Made by a program: the position numbers and the translations under genes. From positions 57,531,001-57,595,000 of the forward strand of contig NC_069363.1 of assembly GCF_021730395.1 (NCBI RefSeq): a DNA stretch of 64,000 nt, in the 5' to 3' direction. The notes below the pieces were generated by a model that was given only the letters and a program-made list of their open reading frames with translations, had not been told where the DNA came from and did not search any database. This stretch comes from Mercenaria mercenaria (lineage: Eukaryota; Mollusca; Bivalvia; Venerida; Veneridae). Of this stretch, positions 23,190 through 33,413 are shown piece by piece; the stretch's first letter is position 1; every line of letters begins with the position of its first letter.

Positions 23190-25640
23190 TGAGAGGGTTA
23201 AAAACAAAGAACTTACTGAGTCTAGATAAAGAGTTGCGCCACCCGAGACTTGAAAGCCTCAAGCGACCCTACCGACACAATGTCTGAAGGTAATGCGTTC
23301 CAATCACGTACTGTTCTCGGAAAAACGACTCCTTCCTGTAGTCACACCTACTCCGTTGAACTTGATAGAAATGTTCATGCCCGATTCTAGATTCATGTTT
23401 ATTCGCGGATATCACAAGCTTATCTGTTTTATCAGTTGCTACCATATCATGATGTATTTTATAGAGCATACACAGTCGTGCTTCACGTCGACGTATTTCA
23501 AGGGATTATCACTGAAGATGTGTTAACATATCTGTAACACTAGACCTGTTTCCGTGCCGGTGTAGAACATATCACGCAGTCCGGCACTGAACCAAGCCTT
23601 TGAATATAGTTTTGGTGGTATCGGTCCCACACGGAACTGGCATACTCTACTGTAGGTCGGACTAATGCCGTGTACTCATTCTCCTTCACTATCATTGTAC
23701 CGATGTTCAAGTTCCTTTTTAAATATCCGTGTTCCTTTTGCTTTATTACATATTTTACTTATATGTTCATTCCACCTAAGATCTGATGTGATATTACAAC
23801 CTAGATATTTAACTGACGACACAGATTCCAAAGTATGTCCATGCAAAATATACTGATGTTTAATGGGTGAACGTTTTCGAGAAATTGTAACAACGTTACA
23901 CTTTTCCGGATGGAAAACCATTTTCCACTTTTGTTCCCAAAACGCTAGTTTATCCAAATCAGACTGTAATTTTTCCGCATCCAACGTTGATGTTACCGTC
24001 ATATATGCAATGGTGTCATCTGCAAAAAGTCTAAGTCTGGATGTTAAGCCTTTCAGGCATGTCATTTAATATGTAAAATAAAATTAAACTTGGCCCGAGA
24101 ACACTTCCTTGAGGCACACCGGATTCCACGTTTACTGGATCAAATGAAACTCCTTCGACGATAACTGACTGTGAGCGGTGTTCCAAGAAACCTTTTATCC
24201 AAGTATTTATTTTACCGCGAATTCCATAATGATAAAGCTTATTTACTAGTAAGGAATGGTTCACTTTATCAAACGCTTTACTGAACTCCATAACTAAAAC
24301 GTCAGTTTGTTTTCCACATTCCATGTTTCTAGTTATATCATCTACAAATTCTTTTAGTTGGGATTCGCAAGAACGACCGCGACAAAATTTATGTTGGAGC
24401 GGGTAAATAATGTTATTTCTATCCGCATGGTTCATTATATGACTGGTAACTATATGTTCCATGTTCTTACAACAAATGCAAGTTAGTGACACCGGGCGAT
24501 AATTTTCTGCTTACAACGTTGACAATTCTTATAGATAGGTGACACATGGGCTTTCCTCCAGTCATCTGGTATAACTCCTGATATCAATGATTTTACGAAA
24601 ATTACATGGAGTATTGGTGCAATTTCATGTGAGAGTTCTTTCAGTATCCTGGGTTTCAGATTATACGGCCCTGAGGCTTTGTAGGGGTTCAAAGTTTTCA
24701 ATAGCTTTTCAATACCATTACATGTAATGTTTAAATCTGGGCAAGGTGGAAAAGTTCCTTGCATGTATTCACTACTTTCAAATTCAGATCTCGACACATT
24801 TGTTTTTAGAGAAAAAGCCGACTGAAACTGCTCGTTCAAGATGGTAGCTTTATCTAAAGGATCAGAATGAAAAATTCCTTCACGTTTCAGCGGTGATATC
24901 CCATTAGTATCCGTTTTCTTATGTTTTATATATGTCCAGAAACGTTTCCTACGTACTGTTCTGTTTGGAATCATCTTGCTCATTAACTGGTGTCACAATA
25001 TATTCGTTGTAACTCCAATAATATATTATGCCCTTCGTAATTCACGTTGCACCACACGTTTGACTTCCTTATATTTAATACGATCTTGTGGATGTGCTGA
25101 TTTTTTCATATTTTTATATAATTTGTCTCTTTTACGGATTAATTTTCTCATTGTGGGAGATATCCATGGCACAGTGTCCTTTTCTCGAGCAGTTTTATGG
25201 GGAATGTGCATACTGATGCTCTTTTCTAGGTTATTTTTGAAGAGATTCCAAAGTTCGTTCACACTCATGTTAACCTAGGTAGTTATATCACTAAATAATT
25301 TATTCATATCTTCTTTTAATGTATTCCAATTTGCACGTTCATAAAGTGGCATTTTCCTTGGTTGTTATTTGTTCTTAATCAGATTAATGTCAATTTCAAC
25401 AAGCACAACATCATGATCCGACACTCCGGGTATTTTATCATGATCAGTTCTTGTAACACGCGTTTGATTGTTTGTAAGAATCAATTCAAGTGTGTTGCTC
25501 TCGCGAGTTTCACCTTCGGAAATTTGCAGTTTACATTGAAACACTGCGAAAACGCACACATAACAATTCTAAATAACTCCCTATTTTTACAGCAAAAGGT
25601 TTCTGTAAATTTTATGTTTTTATCGAACACTGTAAGTCAG
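23190..25640 (-). mobile_element. 5'-truncated LINE, CR1/Jockey-type
   Basis: A minus-strand non-LTR retrotransposon. It retains, in order, the end of the endonuclease, a linker, the reverse transcriptase and the C-terminal region. No GDFN-type endonuclease motif is found to the right, so the 5' end is lost. The 3' end lies near 23190-23210, just after the coding end. A complete copy would nick DNA and prime reverse transcription at the target. The coding part is described in the next entry. Confidence 0.88.
23206..25640 (-). pseudogene. LINE ORF2 remnant: endonuclease end and reverse transcriptase
   Basis: From 25640 leftwards there is an endonuclease tail with TLELILTNNQTRVTRTDHD and PGVSDHDVVLVEID. 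Next is a basic linker (TVPWISPTMRKLIRKRDKLY), then the RT N-terminal part (NPYKASGPYNLKPRIL, IPDDWRKAHVSPIYK) at 24983-24483. The RT core at 24492-24031 has MEFSKAFDKVNHSLLV and SGVPQGSVLGP, and FADDTIAY follows at 24065-23676. The C-terminal part includes EYASSVWDRY and SFFREQ. The catalytic FADD is present. Several frame changes (near 24485, 24050, 23680 and around 25000-25300) and loss of the 5' end make it inactive. These motifs fit the CR1/Jockey group of LINEs, as established for that family; the exact clade is not resolved. Confidence 0.88.
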
Positions 25641-26152
25641 CCTTACTTGCGTAAAATTTCATGAAGAAGAAAAGTATAACAAGTTTTCCCTTTTTACACG
25701 GACCCAACAGTCAAAATAACCGCTTTTGTGTGGTTGTTGATGCTTATCAAGTAGTGCCTAAATGTATGAATATTAATTTTGATGTCTTGGTGTTAATGAA
25801 ACATGAATATCTTGCTGAATCTGGTGTTATAGCCGCCAACTTCCGCAAGATGTTGAATCCGTTTTGACAAAGTCCGAAACTATCGGAGTTTAAAAAATGT
25901 TACAAGGAAAAAACCCTTTATCGTTTAAACATATCCTTTGCATACAAAATCAACCCTTTTGAATGAACTTCTAAATTTTTTGTTGTAAAGTCATCTCTCG
26001 CATGCTTTCCTTTTGAAAAATTCCGCCATTCCAGAATTCTTTATTAATTAACTGAAAAGTGTTGATTTTTTTTCAATCTGACTGCTGTAAGAGAATAGAT
26101 TTTCATTAGTTTTACCACATATACCGCACAGAATTTAGCAAAAATTAAAACA
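25641..26152. other. Unassigned spacer
   Basis: Nothing recognised; open frames here have no family features. Confidence 0.45.
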
Positions 26153-26390
26153 GTTTGTTTGTTTTTGATTTAACGCCGTTTTTCAACAGTATTTCAGTTA
26201 TGTAAAGGCGGGCAGTTAACCTAACAGTGTTCCTGAATTCTGTACCAGTACAAACCTGTTCTCCGTATGTAACTGCCAACTTCCGCACATGAATATGAGG
26301 TGGGGGGCGTATGATAGTAGACACAATAGAGAGTTTGAGATTTCAACCTTCGCCTTCCCCTTCAACGTCTCTTGCGAAGTTAACGTATGA
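26153..26390 (-). mobile_element. SINE body, minus strand, with rearranged 5' part
   Basis: Read on the minus strand, 26313-26153 matches the body and AAAC tail of the SINE at 1603-1887 (GGAAGTTGGCAGTTAC, CTGGTACAGAATTCAGGAAC, AACTGCCCGCC, CGGCGTTAAA). The tRNA head is missing. In its place 26325-26380 carries a segment also found at 27941-27990 but reversed relative to the SINE. This suggests template switching or a rearrangement during insertion. Confidence 0.75.
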
Positions 26391-27117
26391 AGTTGAAGTT
26401 CGATTAAAATTCCTTGAGATTTCAAACTTTAGAATAAACCTTACTTCATTTAATCCGCCCTTTCAATTTATCCGTAATTATGATCGTTTTTTTCGTGCAT
26501 TATAAAAATAATATTCATATCAACGTATTTTATTGTTGATGGTGTTCTTGAAAGATGATGCAGTTAATATTTTTCAAACAAAAACATGAAACACCAAGTA
26601 TTACAAATACTTTGAAATTAAGTTAAATATATGCGATAAAGCAAACACAAAAGGCATGAAATATAAAGGACAGATTCATCCGTCATGCTGTGGACTAGTA
26701 TTTCATAGTTTTTCTTAAAGGATTTTTCACTTTGAATTGGTACTTTGTACATCGAATTCCTTAAAAGACGCGTTTTACTTGTAGACACTCATAAACAATG
26801 TACCTGATGACAATTTTACCTTTTAATAGATATGTTGATAACATTAGCCAATATACACAAGTTATGAATACATTTAAGAAGCGAATTGAAACAAATATTA
26901 GATACTCTCGTGATATCATACGTTTTGGCATCATGACACCCTGCATGACTCTGTATAATACCAAACTCTCAGACAGTACAATAAAATCGTGCCAAGTCAC
27001 CATGTGTTTAGCGAAACAGTCAAGAAATGTTAGGTGGAGACGGAAATTGTCGCACAAAATAACATGTGGGCATATACATGTATTTGTTTGAATATACTAT
27101 TTTGTAAGTAAAGCATG
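26391..27117. other. Unassigned spacer
   Basis: Two overlapping open frames on opposite strands at 26760-27090 have no recognisable features and look like chance. Confidence 0.4.
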
Positions 27118-27275
27118 TGCAGATCCAGGAATTTCGGTTAGGGGGACACCAACTTTAAAGAGGGGGTTACCCATTTCAGGGGGGAGGGGGTCACACCGAG
27201 TTTCAAGACCGATTTTTTTTTGTAAAATGTAAGAATCAAAGGGGGGATTGACCCACAATGCCCCTATGCCAGTAC
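27118..27275 (+). repeat. G-rich fragment resembling a DNA-transposon end
   Basis: CAGATCCAGGAATTTCGG followed by several G5-G7 runs. Similar sequence is common at the ends of hAT-like elements in marine invertebrates, but no second end is visible here, so the family call is tentative. Confidence 0.35.
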
Positions 27276-27940
27276 CATTTTATGGTTATAATTAAAACGC
27301 AACCGTCATATAAATTGTCAGACAGAAACGGATTGTTTTTATCTGGAAGTGAAAATAAAATGTTCCACCAAATGATAATCGCGCGTAATTATTTATTTTT
27401 CAAGTAAAATGTCTGTCCTGCCATGTGCCTCCATCTAGATTTCACTCTTTGATGCTGAGTATGTGGACAGAGTAGATGAAAAAGTACTAAAGTTTGGTCT
27501 TTCGTGATATCACATCTTCGGACGTTCAAAACTTCACTTCATACGACAAAATGGCCCATCTAGTATAATCGATACTGCCTGGGAACACAATTATGCCGTA
27601 GAAGTTAAAGTTTGAACAAAATCTCAATGCTTCTCAGAATCAGTTGATAACTTCTTACTTCCAGGTTCAATTCAATGTATTTAGTTAAAATTATTAGCCA
27701 TATAAAACTTCATTATTCTGATACTTATTGATAGTGTTTCGCATCAAATTTAGTCTAATAATACATATGGATAATTGAATAACTTAATAAGCAGAAATCC
27801 TGAAACAAAGCTTTTTTATTTCACAATGTAACAAAGAGAAGTCTTAGGCTTACTTGATATTACATGGAAAACTTAAGTAGCAACGTCTGATATAAATAAA
27901 ATACACGCATATCGGTGACGTGTTACCCCAAATATATATG
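27276..27940. other. Unassigned spacer
   Basis: AT-rich; nothing recognised. Confidence 0.5.
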
Positions 27941-28044
27941 GGAGACGTTGAAGGGGAAGGCGAAGGTTGAAATCTCAAACTCTCTAATGTCTTTATCAAA
28001 TCGTCACGGAGTACATATGCTCCGCCCGGGGATCGAACTCAGAG
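27941..28044 (-). mobile_element. SINE head fragment, minus strand
   Basis: Read on the minus strand it has the box-B part of the tRNA head (GAGTTCGATCCCCGGGCGG), then ATATGTACTCCGTGACGATT, matching 1655-1700. It continues into the segment shared with 26325-26380. The upstream half of the tRNA head is absent. Confidence 0.6.
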
Positions 28045-28343
28045 TAAAGTTTAATGTTAACGGCAAATGCAAAAAATATAAAAATAACTTATTTGAAAAT
28101 AAGGAGAAGGGAACATAATCATTTTAAATAGTAAATCTTGAACCGTTAAAGTTATCGCCCTATTATTCAACTGCTAGCTTAGTAAAATAGACGTAAGTGT
28201 GGTACATCTCATACCCTTTTGTCAACTTCTAGTATATTTTGTGAAAAAAAAACACTAGATATATGTACAGTATGGAATGGTACCGCTAAACAGTAAAATG
28301 TTGAGTACAGTGCTCCATTCCTCAAGTCGAAAATTGCATTATT

Positions 28344-29328
28344 AACAAGAGCTGTCGGAGGACAGCAACGCTCGAATATTCAACAGCCTTGTCAATTGAA
28401 TGAATACAAAAGTTGAAAAAGGGGCATAATTTTGTAAAATGCAAAGTAGAGGTATTGAACCTCTGTACTGCATGTCATATCATGACAGTGAACAAGTGTG
28501 TGAAGTTTCAATCCTTTCCAATTTGTGGATACTGAGATACCAGCTTACATACAAAAACTTAACAAAAAACTGCTAAGTCAAAGGGGCATAATTTTGTAAA
28601 AATGCCAAGTAGAGTTATGGGACCTTCACAGTGCATGTTAGATCATGACAGTGAACAAGTGTGTGAAGTTTCAATCCATTCTAATTAGTGGATACTGAGA
28701 TATCAGATTACATACAAAAATTTAACCAAAAACTGCTAAGTCGAAAAAGGGACATAATTTTGAAAAAAAAGAGAGCAGAGTTATGGGACTTGCTTAGTGC
28801 ATGTCAGATCATGATAGTGAACAAGTATGTGAAGTTTCAATCCATTCCCATTAGTAAGTACTGAGATACCAGCTTACATACAAAACCTTAACCAAAAATT
28901 TCTAAGTCGAAAAAGGGGCATAATTTTGTAAAAAAGCAAAATAGAGTTATTGAACCTGTGCAATGTAGATCAGTTCATCACAGTGAATAAGTGTGTGAAG
29001 TTTCAATCCATTCCCACAAGTGGTTACTGAGATACTAGCTTACATACAAAACCTTAACCAAAAATTTCTTAGTCGAAAAAGGGGCATAATTTTTTAAAAA
29101 TGCAAAATAGAGTTATGGAACCTGTGCCATGTAAGTCAGTTTGTCACAGTGAATAAGTGTGTGAAGTTTCAATCCATTCCCACAAGTGGTTACTGAGGTA
29201 CCAGCTTACATACAAAACCTTAACCAAAATCGGGACGCGGACGCGGACGCAGACGCCGACGCCGACGCCGACGCCGACGCATGGGCGAGTGCAATAGCTC
29301 ACTATTCTATGAATAGTCGAGCTAAAAA
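28344..29328. mobile_element. Tandem-repeat-bearing element, copy 1 (HINE/Helentron-like)
   Basis: It starts AACAAGAGCTGTCGGAGGAC with GCTCGAATATTC just inside, and ends GAATAGTCGAGCTAAAAA, giving a subterminal inverted repeat of about 12 bp. Five internal units of ~165 bp are marked by GGGGCATAATTTTGTA at about 28421, 28583, 28749, 28915 and 29081. A (GACGCC)n microsatellite lies just before the 3' end (29232-29280). Subterminal inverted repeats, internal tandem repeats and a microsatellite are the known layout of Helentron-associated elements and the bivalve pearl group. No replicase-helicase is encoded, so it is non-autonomous. Confidence 0.75.
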
Positions 29329-29504
29329 GTAACAAGATTTTTGTTAACAGAAGCAGCGTTATTTTCTAGAGGACAACTTCAAGTTGTTTTGGCTCTGAAT
29401 GACCTTTATTCTTCGTCTCCCCACCGCATGGCAGCATACATAGAAACAAGTGACCATGTCCTTCGTGATAGATGCCAATAACCGAAAGTGACAGCTGTAC
29501 TAGA

Positions 29505-29630
29505 AGTATAGGTTATAAATCATTTATTGACATTCTAATGCAATTAAGTTTGCGGAAATGGAGCGCAGCGTAGTGAAGGCAAAACTTAATGCATTAGAAT
29601 GTCAATAAATGGTCTATAACCGACTTATAG
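29505..29630. mobile_element. Foldback MITE with ~46-bp arms
   Basis: The left arm (AAGTATAGGTTATAAATC, then TATTGACATTCTAATGCA) and the right arm (TGCATTAGAATGTCAATA, then GGTCTATAACC) are inverted complements around a GC-richer centre with GGAGCGCAGCG. Non-coding. Confidence 0.82.
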
Positions 29631-30037
29631 TTAAAACACCCTGTTTCATTTTGCTGAAAGGTTAAAACAACAAAAATCTCCGTCTAATGTAAACTAAACC
29701 GCGCCTTCTTAAATCTCTTGGATTTCATTGGCTCGTCTAATCTTCACTCATGATCGAGGGGGTATATGTTTATTAAAAGGTCATTTTAATTTTATTAGCA
29801 GTCCCTGTACTTGGCAATTGTTCCGCCTCCTTGAATGTTGTTGATTCAAAGTAGGCGTATCTAGAATTCCCATTGATTTTGAACCACTTCGTGATTAAGT
29901 GACTCATTTTTTCCCGTTATGAAATAATATGAAAATAAGTGCGTTACTTTTTTGAAAATCCTTCGCTTGTCATTGGTTAAAAAGATGTTTGAACTATAAA
30001 ACAACCAATTGCGCATCTGCCTACGGCTTTTGAAGAG
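29631..30037. other. Unassigned spacer
   Basis: Nothing recognised. Confidence 0.5.
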
Positions 30038-30206
30038 ATTACATAAAGCTGCATAATAGTGCATATTACAGTCTCTTCCTTGTGCCGTTAAGGAAAATAT
30101 ATGATGTATTAAGAGAACAATTGTGTCCAGAGACCACATCTGTCATTCTCTTATGTGGTCTCTTAATAGAAGTTGTAATATGCACTATAATGCAGCTTTA
30201 TGTAAT
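30038..30206. mobile_element. Foldback element with nested inner inverted repeat
   Basis: 33-bp outer arms (30038-30070 and 30174-30206) share TACATAAAGCTGCAT and GTGCATATTACA as inverted complements, with one or two mismatches. Inside is a second inverted pair, GAGACCACAT and ATGTGGTCTC. The nested symmetry suggests a MITE within a MITE or a single cruciform-prone element. Confidence 0.8.
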
Positions 30207-30238
30207 TTGTTCTTAAAATGTTATATAGAACATGTAAA

Positions 30239-31027
30239 AACAAGAGCTGTCACAGGAGACAGCGCGCTCGACTATTTCGATGCTGGATAGCGAAACTGGG
30301 CATATCTGATGAGGCTGGAGGTGTCACTGAAGTGTTTAATGACTCCAATGTGGATGAAGATATTGGATAATAGCTTGAGTCTGTGGCCAAAGTATCAAGT
30401 AATAAGAGAGATAAGGATCAAGTGTATCAAAACATTAAATAAGTATAATTCTAAGCAAAAAGGGGGCATAATTCATGAAATATTGGTGCAAGAGTGATGC
30501 ACCTTGTGTCATGTTGAATCAAATCCATTTTGTAATAACTGATATATAATGAAACTGCATCAAAATTAACCTGTAATTCAAAATAAAATGGGGCATAATT
30601 CATGAAAAATTTGTGCCAGAGTTATTGACCTTGGTTAATATGATGTGGGTGATAAGGCGGAACAACTGTTTTAAGTTTGAATCAAATCCATTCAGTAAAT
30701 ACTGAGATATAGTGAAAGTGCATCAAAACTTTAACCTGAAATTATAATTTAAAAGGGGGGATAATTCATGAAATACTGGTACAAGAGTTATGGCCCTTGT
30801 GTCATATGATGTGAGTGATGATGTTGAACAACTATTTTAAGTCTGAATCAAATCAATTTAGTAATAACTGGGATGGAGTGAAAGTGCATCAAAATTTTAA
30901 CCTGAAATTCTAAGTAAAAAGGGGGAATAATTCATGAAATACAGGTGCAAGAGTTATGGCTCTTGTGTCATGTGATGTGAGTGATGATGTTAAACAACTA
31001 TTTAAGTTTGAATAAAATCCATTAAGT
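30239..31027. mobile_element. Tandem-repeat-bearing element, copy 2 (3' truncated)
   Basis: It starts AACAAGAGCTGTCACAGG with GCTCGACTATTTCG inside. About four internal units are marked by GGGGCATAATTCATGAAA near 30463, 30591, 30755 and 30922. The 3' end and microsatellite are missing; the sequence runs into the mariner. Same architecture as 28344-29328, different subfamily. Confidence 0.7.
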
Positions 31028-31853
31028 ATTCAATACCTACACAACGGTGTATAAATGTACATGTTAGACTAAGTGTAAGACATAAAATTTGCCATTTGAA
31101 TACACGCAATCATATTGACCACTGTAGTAAAAATGGTTGGTAGAAGCGTCGACAAGAAAGATGAAATACGGGCTTACATCAAAGCTCGCTCCAAACTTGG
31201 TTGTTCTTTGAAGCAGCTGATGACTGAACTTTCTACTGCTTATGGACCTTCTTGTGTGATTTATGACTCAGTTCGGCGGTGGAAAAAGAAATCTGAGTCT
31301 GGTGTAGAGTCCATCAAAAATGCACCGAAATCAGGTAGTCCAAAATCTGCATCTCGTAAAGAAATCGTTTCCAAAATAAAGGAAATCATTGAAGGAGATG
31401 TCAGATTTACAGTTCGTGATATTGCACGAAAGGTAGGCATATCACTATCAACGGTTCACCGTATTTTGAAGAAGCATTTGAAAGTCAGAAAGATTTCTGC
31501 TAGATGGGTGTCACATCTGTTGACTGATGAGCAAAAGAGGCAACGGGTTAAAGTGGCCAAAAAGCTGCTTCAAATGTTTCCAAAATATGACAAAAAGCAC
31601 TTTCCCAATGTCGTCACAGGTGATGAAACCTGGGTCCATTATTTTGAGCCCGTCAGAAAGGTTAGCAATCAGATCTGGGCCACTAAACACAGCAAACACC
31701 CAATAATTGCCAAACGTTCTTTGAGTGCAAAGAAGATTTTTTATGCAATCTTCTTCTCTGGTGAAGGAGTCGCAATAAAAGTGCCGGTGAAAAAGGGCAA
31801 AAGCATCACCGGAAAGTACTACAAAGACGTAGTACTGAAGAAACTGAAAAAGT
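31028..31853 (+). mobile_element. mariner transposon, 3' truncated
   Basis: It holds the 5' untranslated part and about two thirds of a mariner transposase gene. The left boundary is set where the internal repeats of the previous element stop; I could not identify the TIR. The right boundary is about 31853, where the sequence becomes the CATCAGAAAATATTTAA block that precedes initiator tRNA genes elsewhere in the window. The 3' part of the gene and the right TIR are absent. Confidence 0.8.
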
Positions 31854-31870
31854 CATCAGAAAATATTTAA
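31133..31870 (+). CDS. mariner transposase, C-terminally truncated (245 aa)
   Basis: The ATG at 31133 gives the usual mariner start (MVGRSVDKKDEIRAYIK). Residues 8-50 and 75-118 are the two helix-turn-helix DNA-binding units, the second with VRDIARKVGISLSTVHRIL. The linker motif WVSHLLTDEQKRQR is at about 125-138. The first catalytic Asp lies in TGDETWVHYFEP at residue 164. Mariner transposases are about 345 residues with a DD34D triad. Here the frame ends after VVLKKLKK, before the expected HDNAPxH motif, so the second and third catalytic Asp are lost. The last five residues (SSENI) come wholly or partly from tRNA-array flanking sequence at the junction. It cannot be an active enzyme, but the open frame before the junction looks recent. 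Confidence 0.92.
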   Translation: MVGRSVDKKDEIRAYIKARSKLGCSLKQLMTELSTAYGPSCVIYDSVRRWKKKSESGVESIKNAPKSGSPKSASRKEIVSKIKEIIEGDVRFTVRDIARKVGISLSTVHRILKKHLKVRKISARWVSHLLTDEQKRQRVKVAKKLLQMFPKYDKKHFPNVVTGDETWVHYFEPVRKVSNQIWATKHSKHPIIAKRSLSAKKIFYAIFFSGEGVAIKVPVKKGKSITGKYYKDVVLKKLKKSSENI

Positions 31871-31998
31871 TGGGGGAGACTACTATATCAGGATTGTGTT
31901 GCATTTATTAAGGACTGTCTAATTAAAGCAGCTCTCTGATTCTGACGATTGGTGCTAGTGTAAAAGATACCAAACTAAGTCCAGTAATAAAAATGTTA

Positions 31999-32070
31999 TA
32001 GCAGAGCGAGGTTTCGATCCTCGGACCTCTGGGTTATGGGCCCAGCACGCTTCCACTGCGCCACTCTGCT
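31999..32070 (-). tRNA. Initiator tRNA-Met (CAT), intact
   Basis: The minus strand folds as a full 72-nt initiator tRNA with acceptor AGCAGAG pairing CTCTGCT and A73. The D arm is GCGC AGTGGAA GCGT, the anticodon arm CTGGG CCCATAA CCCAG, and the T arm CGAGG ATCGAAA CCTCG. Initiator hallmarks are A1:U72, three G:C pairs next to the anticodon loop, and A54 with A60 in the T loop. Box A is TGGCGCAGTGG and box B GGATCGAAACC. A TTTTT terminator follows within 15 nt. This is the leftmost copy of the array. Its left flank joins the truncated mariner, so the neighbouring tRNA of the usual pair is missing. Confidence 0.97.
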
Positions 32071-32179
32071 CTACGTGTATATTTTCGAATTAGATCATAT
32101 GTTTTGAAATAATTACAATGTGTTGCATCAGAAAATATTTTAATTTTATCTAAACAGTGTTCCGTTTGGACCGTCGATA

Positions 32180-32433
32180 TTTTTATTATCGAAAAGCGAA
32201 ATCGCGAAACTACGATGATGAAAGTCGAAAACACGATGGTGAAAGTCGAAATCATGATAGTGAAAACTCGAAACTACGATGGTGAAAGTCAAAATCACGA
32301 AACCTCGTTGACGAAAAATGCGACATAATTTCGCGTTTTCACCACCGTGATTACGTGTTTTCATCATCGTGGTTTCGACTTTCGTCATCGTAGTTTCGAC
32401 TTTAATCATCGTGGTTTCGACTTTCACCATCGG
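32180..32433. mobile_element. Foldback element built of ~19-bp repeats
   Basis: The left half contains about five units of ACGATGGTGAAAGTCGAAA. The right half contains about five units of the reverse complement (TTTCGACTTTCACCATCG), meeting around 32325-32335. Each arm is thus a tandem array and the whole is a ~250-bp imperfect hairpin. It lies directly upstream of the tRNA gene at 31999. Long foldback elements with repetitive arms are known, but I cannot place this family. Confidence 0.85.
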
Positions 32434-32573
32434 TTCTTTTGATTTTTGAGGAAATAAGTCTTAAAAAGTGTCAAAATGCACTGGACAATAACAGTGTTAA
32501 TTCGTCTTCAATATATTCATCCAAGTGTTTGAAATATTATTTTATTTGGTAACTTGAGAGGTAATGAAGTATT

Positions 32574-33036
32574 AACAAGAGCACCGCCTACAGGTGCCAT
32601 CGCTCGTCTGTAAGTGCTGGACAGTATGTAAGAGAAGAGTTATAGTTCAGTTAAGGGTCATAATTCTGACAAAATCGTAGAGTTATGGTTCTTGGCCTAC
32701 ACAATCAACTAATGATAATAAACAAGTGTGCAAAGTTTCAAAGCTGTAGTTCCTATATTTTTGAGAAAAGGTGGACATAAACAACATATTTAAACGTGAA
32801 ATCAATTTTTCTAAGTACAAAAAGGGCCATAATTCTAACATAATGCATATCAGAGTTATAGTTCTTGGCCTACTTAGTCAACTAATGATGATAAACTATG
32901 TGTGCAAAGTTTCAAAGCTGTAGCTCCTATAGTTTTTGAGAAAAGGTGGACCTAAACAAAAATTTTAACCAACGCCGACGCCGACGATCAAGTGACGACA
33001 ATACCTCGTAGATTTTTTTCAAAACTCAGACGAACT
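32574..33036. mobile_element. Tandem-repeat-bearing element, copy 3 (HINE-like)
   Basis: It starts AACAAGAGCACCGCC with GCTCGTCTG just inside and ends near AACTCAGACGAACTA, again a short subterminal inverted repeat. It has two internal units of 168 bp (AGGGTCATAATTCTGAC at 32655, AGGGCCATAATTCTAAC at 32823) and a short GACGCC microsatellite at about 32972. It is a third subfamily of the architecture at 28.3 and 30.2 kb. Confidence 0.72.
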
Positions 33037-33185
33037 AATTATATAAAGACATAACTTACCTGTTCATAAAAACGTTTGAATTATTACTTACTCTGTTGAA
33101 AGAAAGATGATATGGACTACAATGGGATAAGATCATTAAGTTTGTATGCTCTTTAAGTCTGAAGTGGCGGTAAGAGTGATGTTGG

Positions 33186-33413
33186 GTGCGCACCATAAAC
33201 CGGTTTAAGCTCCCCGGTGGTGTTTTTGCCACTGACAGTTCCAATGTGGTGTCCCACTGTGTTCCCTTATTTGTTTGTTTTGCCCTCGTGTGTTTGCTTT
33301 GTGTGTGGGTGTGGGTGTTGTAGGTGTGTGCGTCTGCGTGCTGCGGGTTTCGTTTTGGGGAGGCTACGTTTTTGGAGCGTGGCATTCCCTGTTTGATATT
33401 TATCATTGTTTTT
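33186..33413 (+). repeat. GT-rich interspersed repeat family, copy 3
   Basis: Starts GCGCACCATAAACCGGTTTA, passes through TTTTTGCCACTGACAG and a GTGTGGGTGTGGGTG segment, and ends GGCATTCCCTGTTTGATATT. Confidence 0.8.

Noticed and set aside
23863-24069. Plus-strand frames over 23.2-25.6 kb
   Set aside because: They are antisense to the minus-strand LINE, whose RT motifs explain the region.
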